A stretch of DNA of 64,000 nt from Halomonas stenophila. GTDB taxonomy: Bacteria; Pseudomonadota; Gammaproteobacteria; Pseudomonadales; Halomonadaceae. A model generated the notes under the pieces. The model searched no databases. It was not told the origin of the DNA and saw nothing but the letters and a program-made list of their open reading frames with translations. Positions 42,688-53,686 of the stretch are shown piece by piece (positions within the stretch are counted from its first letter, which is position 1; the number at the start of each line of letters is the position of its first letter). The stretch covers positions 293,343-357,342 of the forward strand of contig NZ_JACHXR010000004.1 of NCBI RefSeq assembly GCF_014192275.1. Direction: 5' to 3'. The translations under genes and the position numbers were made by a program.

Positions 42688-43794
42688 TCAACGCTTCGGC
42701 AGGAACTCCAGAGGGTCCTGCGGCTGACCGCCCTTGCGCACCTCGAAGTGCAACCTGACATCCTCGGCGTCGCTGTCTCCCATGGTGGCGATCACCTCAC
42801 CGGCCTCGACCACGTCGTTCTCCTTCACCCTCAGGCTGTCGTTGTGGGCATAGGCGCTCAGGAACTGGTCGTTGTGCTTGAGGAGGATCAGGTTGCCGTA
42901 GCCCCTGACGCCGTTGCCGGCGTAGACCACGATGCCGGGGCCGGCTGCCTTGACAGGTTGCCCCTTTTGACCGTCGATATCAATGCCGGCGGTGACACTG
43001 CCCCCCTCGTCGAACGTGCCCACGACCTCGCCCTCGACGGGCCACTGCCAGGGCACCTCGTCCACCGGCGTGTAACGGCGCGGCTCGCTGGTCGGCGCCT
43101 CCGGCTCGCCGGCCACGCTGGCACCCGCATCGGCCTCGGCGGCCGGTGCCGCTTCCTGCGAGGCGGACTCCTCGGCCGCCTGCACGTCGCCATCGCTGGC
43201 CGTCTCGGCCGACGCCGAAGCCTCCCGGTCGCGACGCTCGGCCTGGTCGGCCTCGCTCAGGGTCCCGTCGGCGCCGGGGCTGTCAGGGTCGTAGACCGGA
43301 CCGGGCCCATCGCTTTCCCCGGCATCATCACCTGCCTCGTCCGGCGCCTCCGCGCTCGCCTCGTCCTGGCCACCGGCGTCGGCGGCCGAGGCGTCGTCGG
43401 GGGCATCGGGCAGCAGCCAGTCCAGGGACTCGTCGGCGCCCTCGCCAGCGCCTTCGCTGGCGCCGAGCCCGGTGGCCACGGCGCCGGAACTCCCGGCCGT
43501 GCCGCTGGCCTCGCCCTCGGCGCGCCCCTCGCCGCCCAGCACCAGGGTCTGGCCGGGCTGGAGACGGTAAGGGGGGCCGATCTGGTTCAGCCGGGCCAGG
43601 TCGCGGTAGTCCATGTCATGGCGCCAGGCGATGCCATAGAGGGTGTCACCGGCCTGGACGGTGTATTCCGCGGGGGCGGAAGTCGCCCGCTCGGTGGACA
43701 GGTCCTGGACCCGGACCGGTTGCGCCTGCTGCTGGGACGCGGCGCAGCCGGCCAGCGTCAGGGCCAGCCCGGAAATCAGCAATACCTTATGCAT
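42688..43794 (-). CDS. nlpD: NlpD-type lipoprotein (LysM plus M23)
   Basis: The 368-residue protein has a lipoprotein signal (LTLAGCAAS). A LysM domain at about residues 42-88 (YTVQAGDTLYGIAWRHDMDY) is followed by a long Asp/Glu/Ala-rich linker to about 245 and a C-terminal M23-type domain (VKAAGPGIVVYAGNGVRGYG, then VRLHFEVRKGG). As in E. coli NlpD, the catalytic His/Asp set appears incomplete, so it probably activates an amidase such as AmiC during cell separation rather than cutting itself. Confidence 0.92.
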   Translation of the reverse strand: MHKVLLISGLALTLAGCAASQQQAQPVRVQDLSTERATSAPAEYTVQAGDTLYGIAWRHDMDYRDLARLNQIGPPYRLQPGQTLVLGGEGRAEGEASGTAGSSGAVATGLGASEGAGEGADESLDWLLPDAPDDASAADAGGQDEASAEAPDEAGDDAGESDGPGPVYDPDSPGADGTLSEADQAERRDREASASAETASDGDVQAAEESASQEAAPAAEADAGASVAGEPEAPTSEPRRYTPVDEVPWQWPVEGEVVGTFDEGGSVTAGIDIDGQKGQPVKAAGPGIVVYAGNGVRGYGNLILLKHNDQFLSAYAHNDSLRVKENDVVEAGEVIATMGDSDAEDVRLHFEVRKGGQPQDPLEFLPKR

Positions 43795-44764
43795 CGGAGC
43801 CTTCCTCCTTGTCCTTGAGTGCGCCAGGGCGCGCCGAGGCGCCGGCGTCGCGATTGGTTCGACCGACCAGCCACACTAGGGCGGCACCGGTCAGCATCAG
43901 GGCCACCACGGCCGTCAGCTGGGCGGGCTCGCCGGTCACCGCGCTGAAGTCGCCCGGTGTCAGGTAACGGTAATCGAGGGGAATCATCTGACCACCCGGG
44001 GCGAGCTGGTAGCGTACCAGCTCCCGCCAGGGCCAGAGCATCGGCAACGAGCCGAGGATGAACCCCAGCAACAGCTGCAGGGTGGCGGTGTGGAAATGAT
44101 CCAGCAACCAGGACAGCACCCGCGAGAAGACGAACAGGCCGATCAGGCAGCCCCCGCCGAAGGTCGCGATCAGCGCCAGGTCGAAGCCGCGGATGGCCTC
44201 CATCACGGTGCCGTAGAGCCCCATGGTCAACAGCAGGAAGCTGCCGGAGACCCCCGGCAGCAGCAGCGCACTGATGGCGATGGCCCCGCCCACCACCAGC
44301 ACCAGGTCGGGGCTGCCGATCCGCGCCACCAGCGGCATCAGGGACGGCAGGCCATAGGCCAGCAGCAGGCCGGCCACCAGCGGCAGCACGTGCCACCAGC
44401 GCCAGTCGGCGGGATGGCGACCGACGACCAGCGCCGAGGCGGCCACCAGGCCGAAGAAGAAGCCGTCGAGCAGGCGCGGCTGGGCCTCCATCAGCCACAC
44501 CACCAGGTGGGCGACGCTCACCAGGCTGGCGGCGATGCCGGCCAGCAGCGGCAGCAGGAACGCCAGGTTGAGGTGGCTCGCCAGCCCCGCCAGGCCACCG
44601 CGCCGCCAGGCGCCCAGGGCGCTCGGGCCGAACTGCTTGACGGTGTGGATGAGCTCCTCGTAGATGCCGGTGATGAAGGCGATGGTGCCGCCGGAGACGC
44701 CCGGCACCGCATCGGCGGCGCCCATGCCGGCCCCCTTGAGCACGAGTCCAAGATGACGCTTCAA
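43787..44764 (-). CDS. DUF368 undecaprenyl-phosphate flippase family
   Basis: The 325-residue protein has eight or so membrane segments. The DUF368 core shows KGAGMGAADAVPGVSGGTIA near the start and a second half-repeat ALLLPGVSGSFLLLTMGLYG. DUF368 (PopT-type) and some DedA proteins recycle undecaprenyl phosphate across the membrane. The TTG start at 44764 overlaps the pcm stop (TTGA). It sits between pcm and nlpD, an insertion relative to E. coli order. Confidence 0.88.
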   Translation of the reverse strand: MKRHLGLVLKGAGMGAADAVPGVSGGTIAFITGIYEELIHTVKQFGPSALGAWRRGGLAGLASHLNLAFLLPLLAGIAASLVSVAHLVVWLMEAQPRLLDGFFFGLVAASALVVGRHPADWRWWHVLPLVAGLLLAYGLPSLMPLVARIGSPDLVLVVGGAIAISALLLPGVSGSFLLLTMGLYGTVMEAIRGFDLALIATFGGGCLIGLFVFSRVLSWLLDHFHTATLQLLLGFILGSLPMLWPWRELVRYQLAPGGQMIPLDYRYLTPGDFSAVTGEPAQLTAVVALMLTGAALVWLVGRTNRDAGASARPGALKDKEEGSDA

Positions 44765-45396
44765 CGAATGACTCCTTCCAGCAGCGGCACGAAGCGCACC
44801 GGCTCCAGACGTTCTTTCTCGAATTGGTCCCCGCGGCGGCGCACCCGCATCAGCCACTGGCGGCCGTCCTTGCCCGCCACGGGGGCGATGATCACGCCGC
44901 CGTCGGCCAGCTGAGCGAGCAGCGGGATCGGCAGCTCACTGGCACAGGCGGTGAGCAGGATGACCGTGAAGGGGGCCGCCTCGGGCCAGCCGTGCCCACC
45001 GTCGGCCAGCCGCAGGCAGGCATTGTGCACCCTGAGCAGCCGCAGCCGCTCCCCCGCTCGACGGTGCAGGGCATTGATCCGCTCCACCGACCAGAGTTCC
45101 GTGACCAGCCGCGACAGCACCAGGGTCTGGTAGCCCGAGCCGGTGCCGATCTCCAGCACCCGCCCCCGCGCCTCCTGAATCACCAGCTCCGTCATGCGGG
45201 CCACGATCCACGGCTGGGACAGGGTCTGGCCATGGCCGATGGGCAGCGAGGTGTCCTCGTAGGCCCGGTGGGACAAGGCCTCGTCGAGGAAGAGGTGGCG
45301 TGGCTCGCTGGCCATCACCTCCAGCACGCGACGGTCGCCGATGCCCTGGCGGGCCAGGCGTTCGGCCATCCGGTCGCGGGTTCGTTGGGATGTCAT
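44761..45396 (-). CDS. pcm: protein-L-isoaspartate O-methyltransferase
   Basis: The 211-residue SAM enzyme is close to the E. coli length of 208. GYQTLVLSRL follows the VLEIGTGSGYQ motif, and TSLPIGHGQTLSQPWIVARM is the family signature. It repairs isoaspartate in aged proteins. The start MTSQRTRDRM is chosen for length and the GGGGTG before it; upstream in-frame ATGs exist. It begins 17 bases after the surE stop. Confidence 0.93.
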   Translation of the reverse strand: MTSQRTRDRMAERLARQGIGDRRVLEVMASEPRHLFLDEALSHRAYEDTSLPIGHGQTLSQPWIVARMTELVIQEARGRVLEIGTGSGYQTLVLSRLVTELWSVERINALHRRAGERLRLLRVHNACLRLADGGHGWPEAAPFTVILLTACASELPIPLLAQLADGGVIIAPVAGKDGRQWLMRVRRRGDQFEKERLEPVRFVPLLEGVIR

Positions 45397-45412
45397 GCCG
45401 ACACCCCGGAGA

Positions 45413-46159
45413 TCAGGTGAGCGCATCCAGCCAGTCCTGCACGTCGTCACGGGCCGCATGCCGGGTCAGGTCGGTCTGCAGCGGGGTAATGGAGACGAAG
45501 CCGGCCTCCACGGCGGCGAAATCGGTATCGGGGCCATCGTCGGCATTCTCGCCCACCGGCGCGATCCAGTAGCGCTTGCGCCCCCGCGGGTCCTGCACCT
45601 CCAGCGGCCGGGCCGCCGGCCCCCGGTAGCCGAGCCGGGTGACCCGGAAGCCTTGCAGCTCCGACCAGGGCAGGTCCGGCACGTTGACGTTGAGCAGGCT
45701 GCGCGGCGGCAGCGACAGCTGGTCGGCGGCACCGACCAGGCTCGCCGCCACGCGCCCGGCGGTGTCGAAGTGGCGGTTGCCAACCAGCGACATGGCGATG
45801 GCGGTCATGCCCAGGTTGCGCCCTTCCATGGCCGCGGCCACGGTACCGGAGTAGAGCACGTCATCGCCCAGATTGCCGCCGTGGTTGATCCCGGAGATCA
45901 CCAGGTCGGGACGCTCCTCCCAGACACCGTTGACCCCCAGGTAGACGCAGTCCGCCGGAGTGCCGTCGACGCTGTAAAAGCCGTTCTCCAGGGCACTCAG
46001 GGCCAGCGGCCGGATCAGGGTCAGCGAATTGCTGGCCCCGCTCTTGTCACGGTCCGGGGCCACCACGCGCAGTCGAGCATGGGCAGAGAGGGCATCATGC
46101 AGGGCCCGCAGGCCCGGGGCATGGACCCCGTCATCATTGGACAGCAGCAGTCGACGCAT
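45413..46159 (-). CDS. surE: 5'-nucleotidase SurE
   Basis: The 248-residue protein begins [17 protein letters not shown], with the Asp pair that binds the metal. [29 protein letters not shown] and [20 protein letters not shown] are the other SurE blocks. It is a stationary-phase nucleotidase and polyphosphatase. It overlaps truD by 26 bases. Confidence 0.95.
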   Translation of the reverse strand: MRRLLLSNDDGVHAPGLRALHDALSAHARLRVVAPDRDKSGASNSLTLIRPLALSALENGFYSVDGTPADCVYLGVNGVWEERPDLVISGINHGGNLGDDVLYSGTVAAAMEGRNLGMTAIAMSLVGNRHFDTAGRVAASLVGAADQLSLPPRSLLNVNVPDLPWSELQGFRVTRLGYRGPAARPLEVQDPRGRKRYWIAPVGENADDGPDTDFAAVEAGFVSITPLQTDLTRHAARDDVQDWLDALT

Positions 46160-47252
46160 CCGCGGCTCCTTGCTCTGGCCCCCGCGGGGGCGATTGAAAA
46201 CTCAGGGTCGGGTGGGCGATCAGCTCGCGCAGCACCGCCGTGGCGAAGGCGCCCCGCGGCAAAGTGAAGGACAGCCAGGCATCGTCCTCGCCGGCTTCGA
46301 GTCTCGGGGCCTCCAGGCGCAGGCGCAGCGCCCGGCGCGCCAGGCGCACGCCGGCCCGCTCGAGCCCGGCGCAGAGCGCGGGGCAGGCCTCGGCCAGGGC
46401 CTGCTCCCGGGCCAGCGCCTCGCCCCGGGCCACCGAGCGCCCCTGCCCCCAGAGCACGCCGCTGGGATGGAGGTCGAGGCGTTCGGCACGCTCGACCAGG
46501 CTGGCGTCGAGGGTCTCGGCGACGAACTGGCTGCTCGAGCCGTCGAGGATCACCGCCTCCCCCGGCAGCGGGGTCGCCCAGTTGCCATCGACGATGCGCC
46601 CGGCGAGCAGGGTGTTGAACAGGTAGCTGCGCGCCGCCGAGAGCAGCATGCCGTCGCGGTCGTCGCGCTTGCGCCAGCCCCGCGCCAGCACGCTCACCGC
46701 GCGCTGCAGGTTGCGCCCGTCGGGGCCGAAACGCTGGGGGCCGAAGTAGTTGGGCACGCCATGGCGGCACAGCCAGTCCCAGCGCGCGGGCAGGTCCGGG
46801 TCGGCCAGGGCCTCGCCGGTCAGGCGCAGGCGGAAACGATTGGCGCGGTGCACGCCGCGCTTGAGCTTGCGCGGGTGCCGAGTGACCTCGAGCAGCTCGA
46901 GGGGCATCTCCGAGAGCCGCGCCACCAGGTCGTCGGGTGCCTCGCGACCGGCCAGGTGCACCGAGAACCACTGGCGGGTCACCGCCACGCGGTCCTTCAT
47001 CCCCGCATAGCCGACCTGCCGTGGCGCGACCTCGCAGGCCCGGGCCAGCTGCTTGGCGACCATGGCGGTGGTCAGGTCGCGTTTCTCCACCCACAGCCAG
47101 AGATGCTCGCCCTGCCCCTCGGGGGCGAAGCCGAGGCATTCCTCCACCCGGAAGTCCTCCGCACGGGCACGATAGGCACCCGGGCGCGGCACCCCGAAGC
47201 GGGCGTCGAGCACCCGGGGCCAGTCCGGCGGCCAGTGGATCGCCTCAGCCAT
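46134..47252 (-). CDS. truD: tRNA pseudouridine(13) synthase TruD
   Basis: The 372-residue protein shows [20 protein letters not shown], the catalytic Asp in [19 protein letters not shown], and [17 protein letters not shown]. It makes pseudouridine at tRNA-Glu position 13. It lies between surE and ispF and overlaps both. Confidence 0.94.
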   Translation of the reverse strand: MAEAIHWPPDWPRVLDARFGVPRPGAYRARAEDFRVEECLGFAPEGQGEHLWLWVEKRDLTTAMVAKQLARACEVAPRQVGYAGMKDRVAVTRQWFSVHLAGREAPDDLVARLSEMPLELLEVTRHPRKLKRGVHRANRFRLRLTGEALADPDLPARWDWLCRHGVPNYFGPQRFGPDGRNLQRAVSVLARGWRKRDDRDGMLLSAARSYLFNTLLAGRIVDGNWATPLPGEAVILDGSSSQFVAETLDASLVERAERLDLHPSGVLWGQGRSVARGEALAREQALAEACPALCAGLERAGVRLARRALRLRLEAPRLEAGEDDAWLSFTLPRGAFATAVLRELIAHPTLSFQSPPRGPEQGAADASTAAVQ

Positions 47253-47736
47253 GGGCCGTCTCCCGGGCGACCAGCAGCACCACCGCCTCGGCGGCGACGC
47301 CTTCGCCGCGACCGGTGAACCCCAGCCGCTCGGTGGTGGTGGCCTTGACGTTGACCGCGCCGTTGGCCACGCCCAGGTCCGCGACGAGGTTCGCCGTCAT
47401 GGCCGCGACATGTCCCGCCAGCCGCGGCGCCTGGGCGATCACCGTGGCGTCGAGGTTGCCGACCCGATAGCCGGCATGACCGACCAGCCCCACCACCCGA
47501 CGCAGCAGGGCGCGACTGTCGGCGCCGGCCCAGGCCGGGTCGGTATCCGGGAAGTGGCGCCCGATGTCGCCCAGGGCGCAGGCCCCGAGCAGGGCGTCGC
47601 AGATCGCGTGCAAGAGCACATCGCCGTCGGAGTGGGCGATGAAGCCATGGCCGAAGGGAACGGCGACGCCCCCGATCATCAGGTGGTCGCCCTCGCCGAA
47701 GCGGTGCACATCGAAGCCGTGGCCGATTCGCATCAT
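47245..47736 (-). CDS. ispF: 2-C-methyl-D-erythritol 2,4-cyclodiphosphate synthase
   Basis: The 163-residue protein has [12 protein letters not shown] with the metal-binding Asp and His, [23 protein letters not shown] residues ([12 protein letters not shown]), and [11 protein letters not shown]. It is the fifth step of the MEP isoprenoid pathway. It overlaps truD by 8 bases and follows ispD. Confidence 0.95.
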   Translation of the reverse strand: MMRIGHGFDVHRFGEGDHLMIGGVAVPFGHGFIAHSDGDVLLHAICDALLGACALGDIGRHFPDTDPAWAGADSRALLRRVVGLVGHAGYRVGNLDATVIAQAPRLAGHVAAMTANLVADLGVANGAVNVKATTTERLGFTGRGEGVAAEAVVLLVARETAHG

Positions 47737-47751
47737 GCGGTGTGTCCCTCG

Positions 47752-48474
47752 TCAGCGTGGTTTCGGGTCATGGGAAGAGGCAGCGGCCTGGGCGGCGAGA
47801 ATCAGCTCGGCCAGGGCCAGGTCCTCGGGATGGGTGATCTTGAGGTTGTCGCGACGGGCGCCGATCAGGCGTGGTGCCATGCCCAGGGCCTCCACCGCCG
47901 AGGCCTCGTCGGTCACGGCGACCCCGTGCTCGGCGGCCGCGGCCAGGGCTCGACGCAACAGCCCATAGGGGAACCCCTGGGGCGTCTGGGCATGCCAGAG
48001 ACCCGCCCGGGGCTCGGTGCCGCGCACCCGGCCGGCGCCGTCGTCACGCTTCATGGTGTCGGCCACCGGGGCGGCCAGCAGCGCCCCCACCGGGTCCTCG
48101 ACCACCGCCGCGTGGAGACGGCGCAGGTCGTCGACGGTCACGCAGGGTCGCGCCACGTCGTGCACCAGCACCGGGTCCTCGTCGGCGGCGTCCCCGGCGA
48201 TGGCCATCAGGGCATTGACCACCGAATCGACCCGCTCGGCGCCCCCGGGGACCCGCCGCCAGTCGGCGAAGGGCACCCAGGCCGGATCGAAGCGCCCATC
48301 CTCGGGGTCCAGGCACAGGCACAGCCGGGCCCGGGGAAAGGCCAGGTGGAGGCGCTGCAGGGTGCGGGCCAGTACCGGCGCGCCGGCCAGGGGCAGGTAC
48401 TGCTTGGGGCGGTCCGCGCCCATGCGCCTTCCCTGCCCCGCCGCGGGCACCACCAGCCAGGGCGTCTCGCTCAA
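47752..48474 (-). CDS. ispD: 2-C-methyl-D-erythritol 4-phosphate cytidylyltransferase
   Basis: The 240-residue protein has the nucleotide-binding start PWLVVPAAGQGRRMGADRPK, VLVHDVARPCVT and ITHPEDLALAE. It is the third MEP-pathway step. The TTG at 48474 overlaps the ftsB stop (TTGA) and gives the usual family length; longer open frames upstream are antisense or out of family. Confidence 0.92.
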   Translation of the reverse strand: MSETPWLVVPAAGQGRRMGADRPKQYLPLAGAPVLARTLQRLHLAFPRARLCLCLDPEDGRFDPAWVPFADWRRVPGGAERVDSVVNALMAIAGDAADEDPVLVHDVARPCVTVDDLRRLHAAVVEDPVGALLAAPVADTMKRDDGAGRVRGTEPRAGLWHAQTPQGFPYGLLRRALAAAAEHGVAVTDEASAVEALGMAPRLIGARRDNLKITHPEDLALAELILAAQAAASSHDPKPR

Positions 48475-48776
48475 GGCGCCGGCCCTCCCCGGGCATCGCT
48501 CCCGGCATCGGGCACCCAGAAGAACTGCTCGTCGCGGCGCACCATGCCGACGTCGCTGCGCGCCCGCTCCTCGATGGCATCCAGCCCGGTCTTGAGGTCG
48601 ACCACCTCGGCGGCGAGCCGGGCGTTGCGCGCCCGCAGGGGCGCATTCTCGGCTTCCAGGGCGGCGACCCGCTGGCGCACCTCGGCCAGCTCGCGCAGGC
48701 CGCTTTCGCCGAGCCACAGGCGATACTGCAGCAACGCCAGCAGGGCGATGAGCACGATGGCCAACCATTTGAGCAT
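48471..48776 (-). CDS. ftsB: cell division protein FtsB
   Basis: The 101-residue protein has a short cytoplasmic tip, one membrane helix (residues 4-20) and a coiled coil (about 28-70, LAEVRQRVAALEAENAPLRA). The C-terminal VRRDEQFFWVPD is characteristic. It joins FtsL and FtsQ at the divisome. The ftsB-ispD-ispF order is conserved. Confidence 0.93.
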   Translation of the reverse strand: MLKWLAIVLIALLALLQYRLWLGESGLRELAEVRQRVAALEAENAPLRARNARLAAEVVDLKTGLDAIEERARSDVGMVRRDEQFFWVPDAGSDARGGPAP

Positions 48777-48897
48777 GCGGCGGATCCGTCACCAGGTCTT
48801 CGATGGCGGCTAGTATGCCATCTTCCCCCGCCGGCCTCATCCACGAAACCGTCTCGAGCGCCATCCTCGTCGCGCGGCGAGGCCCCCTGCACCCGAC

Positions 48898-50037
48898 TCA
48901 GGGCGTGGCGCGAAACGGCAGGGCGGCCCGGCTGGCCGCGACATAGGCCTCGACATGCCCGCGCTCCTCGGCGCAGAAGCGCGCCACCCCCGCCCGCAGG
49001 CGGGGGTCGGCGATATGGTGGAGCGAGGTCAGCCGGCGCGGCGCGAAGCCGCGGGTCAGCTTGTGCTCGCCCTGGGTACCGGGGTCGAAGAGGGTCAGGC
49101 CGCGGGCCAGGCAGTGCTCGATGCCCTGGTAGTAGCAGGCCTCGAAGTGCAGGCCGTCGGCCAGCACCTCGCTGCCCCAGTAGCGGCCGTACAGGGTCCG
49201 GCGGCCCTGCAGGCAGAGGGCCGCCGCCACCGGCGCGCCCTCGAGGCGCGCCTGGACCAGCAGCAGCGCCTCGGGCATGGCGCGGCGCAACCGGGCGAAG
49301 AACTCCGCGTTGAGGTAGCCGTGCCGGCCGCGCTCCAGGTAGGTGAGCTGGTAGCAGCGGAAGAAGTGCGCCAGGTCGGCGTCGCCGATGGCCTCGCCCT
49401 CCAGGCGATGCAGGGTCAGCCCCTGCTCGGCGACCCGGCGGCGCTCGCGGCGGATGGCCTTGCGCCGCTTCGAGGTCAGGGCGGCGAGGAAGCCCGCGAA
49501 GTCTCCGTAGCCCCGGTCCCGCCACTGGAACTGCACGCCGTGGCGCGGGATCAGCTCGGGGCAGGCCGCCTGCCAGGCGGCCACCTCGGCCGGCTCGGCG
49601 AACAGCAGGTGCCAGCTCGACAGCTCGCCCGTCTCCCAGGCCTCGGCCAGCCGCCGTCGGGCCGCCAGCGGATCGACGTCCGCGGCCAGCGCCAGGCGCG
49701 GCCCCGGGGCCGGCGTGAAGGGGATCGCGCTGAGCCCCTTGGGGTAGTAGCGTCCGCCGGCCCGCTCCCAGGCCTCGGCCCAGGCCCAATCGAAGACGTA
49801 CTCGCCGAAGGAGTGGAACTTGTGGTAGTGCGGCAACAGCCCCACCAGGCTCTCGCCTCGCCACAGGGTCAGGTGGCGAGGCACCCAGCCGGAGGCCGGG
49901 CTCACCGCCCCGCTGGCCTCCAGGGCATGCAGGAACTCGTGGCGCAGGAAGGGGTGATCGTCGCCCACCAGGGCGTTCCAGGACGCGGCGGGCACCGCCT
50001 CGACGGCGGGCAGCTCGGTGAGACGCAGTCGGCTCAT
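48898..50037 (-). CDS. DUF482 GNAT-like (peptidogalycan/FemAB-type) protein
   Basis: The 379-residue protein shows NALVGDDHPFLRHEFLHALE, PHYHKFHSFGEYVFDWAWAE, YYPKGLSAIPFTP, YLERGRHGYLNAEFF and FDPGTQGEHKLTRGF. These are the conserved blocks of DUF482, an acyl-CoA N-acyltransferase-like fold. Its substrate is unknown. It is divergent from edd. Confidence 0.85.
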   Translation of the reverse strand: MSRLRLTELPAVEAVPAASWNALVGDDHPFLRHEFLHALEASGAVSPASGWVPRHLTLWRGESLVGLLPHYHKFHSFGEYVFDWAWAEAWERAGGRYYPKGLSAIPFTPAPGPRLALAADVDPLAARRRLAEAWETGELSSWHLLFAEPAEVAAWQAACPELIPRHGVQFQWRDRGYGDFAGFLAALTSKRRKAIRRERRRVAEQGLTLHRLEGEAIGDADLAHFFRCYQLTYLERGRHGYLNAEFFARLRRAMPEALLLVQARLEGAPVAAALCLQGRRTLYGRYWGSEVLADGLHFEACYYQGIEHCLARGLTLFDPGTQGEHKLTRGFAPRRLTSLHHIADPRLRAGVARFCAEERGHVEAYVAASRAALPFRATP

Positions 50038-50161
50038 GGAGGCTCCCGGCTGGGGCCGGCTGACAAGACGCCGGCGGAACGCCTACATTGTGCCCAGACC
50101 CCCTGCCGCCCTGCCACCCCGCCTGAAGGTCACTGGCGTCGCGTCGCCGAGGCCCAGGATA

Positions 50162-50176
50162 AGTAAAATAATTACA
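50162..50176. promoter_or_regulatory. putative HexR operator upstream of edd
   Basis: AGTAAAATAATTACA, or TGTAATTATTTTACT on the other strand, fits the HexR dyad TGTAAT...ATTACA with one or two mismatches. HexR represses central sugar genes such as edd and glk in many gammaproteobacteria. It lies about 90 bases before edd. Confidence 0.6.
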
Positions 50177-50216
50177 ACTATGGCCGCATAGGCCTACAAA
50201 ACGCGATCATTCGGCG

Positions 50217-50235
50217 GTAAGTTTGTTAAACTTAC
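50217..50235. promoter_or_regulatory. perfect 19-bp dyad before edd
   Basis: GTAAGTTT and AAACTTAC are perfect 8-bp arms around GTT, 33 bases before the edd start. It is symmetrical like an operator and could bind HexR or another repressor near the transcription start. No regulator is certain. Confidence 0.5.
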
Positions 50236-50267
50236 TAGAAATATCCTTTCCCTTGCCGAGGTGCCCC

Positions 50268-52154
<1,887 letters not shown>

Positions 52155-52535
52155 GGGACTCCGTCAAAACCCGACTATTGGAGGCGGGCCTTTCCGGCGA
52201 CAAGCCTTCGCGAGGGCGCTGTGAACCCTTCCCTGGGCGCTACCGTTGCCCTGTGGCGCTAAAGCATCCTGCGCCGCTTGCAGGGCCTGGGTTGGCCATC
52301 CTTGGCCAACCCGCTCGGCGGGAAGAACATTCACTGGATGTTCTTCACTTTCCGCCTCGCCCATGGCAAAGGACCCTCGCTTCGCCTTGTCCCCGGCGCC
52401 CATGGCCCTGGAGCGAGAAAATGTTCTCCAAGGCTCCCCCGGTAGGTGAGACCATCGAGAGGGGCGGCACCATGGCAGGCATGCCGGTGATGCCCCAGCG
52501 CCGATCGCCCCTGAACGAACACTCGAGACGAACCC
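52155..52535. repeat. hairpin-rich non-coding block between edd and glk
   Basis: No gene was seen over 380 bases. It contains a perfect 10-bp-stem hairpin, GGGTTGGCCATCCTTGGCCA plus ACCC (52289-52312), and a second with 9-bp stem, GAAGAACAT...ATGTTCTTC (52322-52346). One may end edd transcription. The overall style resembles a dispersed Halomonas intergenic repeat, but I cannot compare it with other copies. Confidence 0.5.
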
Positions 52536-53504
52536 ATGACCCGACCTGCCTTGATCGGTGATATCGGTGGCACCAACGCGCGCCTCGCGCTGGTGACGCC
52601 GGGCGCCGTCGACCCCCACGACATCCAGAGCCTGCCCTGCGCCGACTACCCGGGCCCGGTGGCGGCGATCCGCGACTACCTGACGCGGGTCGGCGCCGTC
52701 GGCGACGACGCCCCCCGGGAGGCCTGCCTGGCCTTCGCCTGCCCGGTCCACGGCGAGCACGTGACGATGACCAACAACCACTGGGACTTCACCCGGACGG
52801 AGGTCCAGCGGGCCCTGGACCTACGGCTGTTCAAGGTCATCAACGACTTCATGGCCCAGGCGCTGGGGGTGCCCCACGTCGCCGCCGACCAGCTGGTGTC
52901 CCTCCAGGTCGGCGAGGCGGCGCCCCATGCCGCCCGCCTGGTGATCGGCCCCGGCACCGGCCTCGGCGTGGCCGGGGTCTTCCCCGGCCGGCACGCCTGG
53001 ATCCCGCTGCCCACCGAGGGCGGCCACGTGACCTTCGCCCCCACCGACGAACGCGAGCAGAACCTGCTGCGCCACTTCCGCAACCGCTACGGCCGGATCT
53101 CGGTGGAGCGGCTGCTGTGCGGCCAGGGCCTGCTGGATCTCTACCTCGCCCACTGCTCGCTGAAGGGCGCACCACCCCGCTACGCCACTCCCGCCGAGGT
53201 CACCGAGGCGGCCGGCAGCGGCGACGGCGTGGCCCGTGATACCCTGCTGCGTTTCCTGAAGATTCTCGGCGACGTCAGCGGCGATGCCGCGCTCACCCTC
53301 GGCGCCCGGGGCGGGGTCTATCTGTGCGGCGGCATCCTGCCCCGCCTGCTCGACTGGTTGCCGGAGAGCCGCTTCCTCGAGGCCTTCGCCGCCAAGGGCC
53401 GCATGAGCGCCTACACCGGCCAGATCCCCGTCCAGGTGGTGACCGCCCCCTGGACGGGCCTGCTGGGCGCCGCCGAGGCCCTGCACAATGAAGAGGTCGA
53501 ATAG
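52536..53504 (+). CDS. glk: glucokinase
   Basis: The 322-residue protein matches the E. coli length (321). The ATP site IGDIGGTNARLAL is at the start. The substrate residues TMTNNHWDF, VINDFMAQALGVP, GPGTGLGVA and LPTEGGHVTFAP follow. It phosphorylates glucose for the Entner-Doudoroff route. Its TAG stop (53502-53504) is the first three bases of a MITE-like element, so the native end may have been altered. Confidence 0.95.
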   Translation: MTRPALIGDIGGTNARLALVTPGAVDPHDIQSLPCADYPGPVAAIRDYLTRVGAVGDDAPREACLAFACPVHGEHVTMTNNHWDFTRTEVQRALDLRLFKVINDFMAQALGVPHVAADQLVSLQVGEAAPHAARLVIGPGTGLGVAGVFPGRHAWIPLPTEGGHVTFAPTDEREQNLLRHFRNRYGRISVERLLCGQGLLDLYLAHCSLKGAPPRYATPAEVTEAAGSGDGVARDTLLRFLKILGDVSGDAALTLGARGGVYLCGGILPRLLDWLPESRFLEAFAAKGRMSAYTGQIPVQVVTAPWTGLLGAAEALHNEEVE

Positions 53505-53667
53505 CAGCCTGTCGGACTTAACACTGATCTACTACGAATCCCGGTCTTTCGGCCAACTTGATTCGATCCATTGCGTTAAATAGCGGGCTATTCGCCTCAA
53601 TGGATCGATAAATTTGACTCGAAATCCGCGATTCTCGTGACGATCGGTCAAGCCCGACAGGCTGCTA
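53502..53667. mobile_element. 166-bp MITE-like element with 14-bp perfect inverted ends
   Basis: TAGCAGCCTGTCGG (53502-53515) and CCGACAGGCTGCTA (53654-53667) are perfect inverted ends. Outside the perfect part, ACTT and AAGC continue the pairing partly. TA at both ends suits an IS630/Tc1-type target duplication. An internal inverted pair, TCCATTG/CAATGGA, encloses AATAGCGGGCTATT (about 53568-53605). It encodes no protein and must be moved by a transposase encoded elsewhere. Confidence 0.75.
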
Positions 53668-53686
53668 GCTCAACGGAGGAGGTACT

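Noticed and set aside
42688..43794. NlpD as an active endopeptidase
   Set aside because: The M23-type domain seems to lack part of the catalytic His/Asp set, so the amidase-activator role was preferred.
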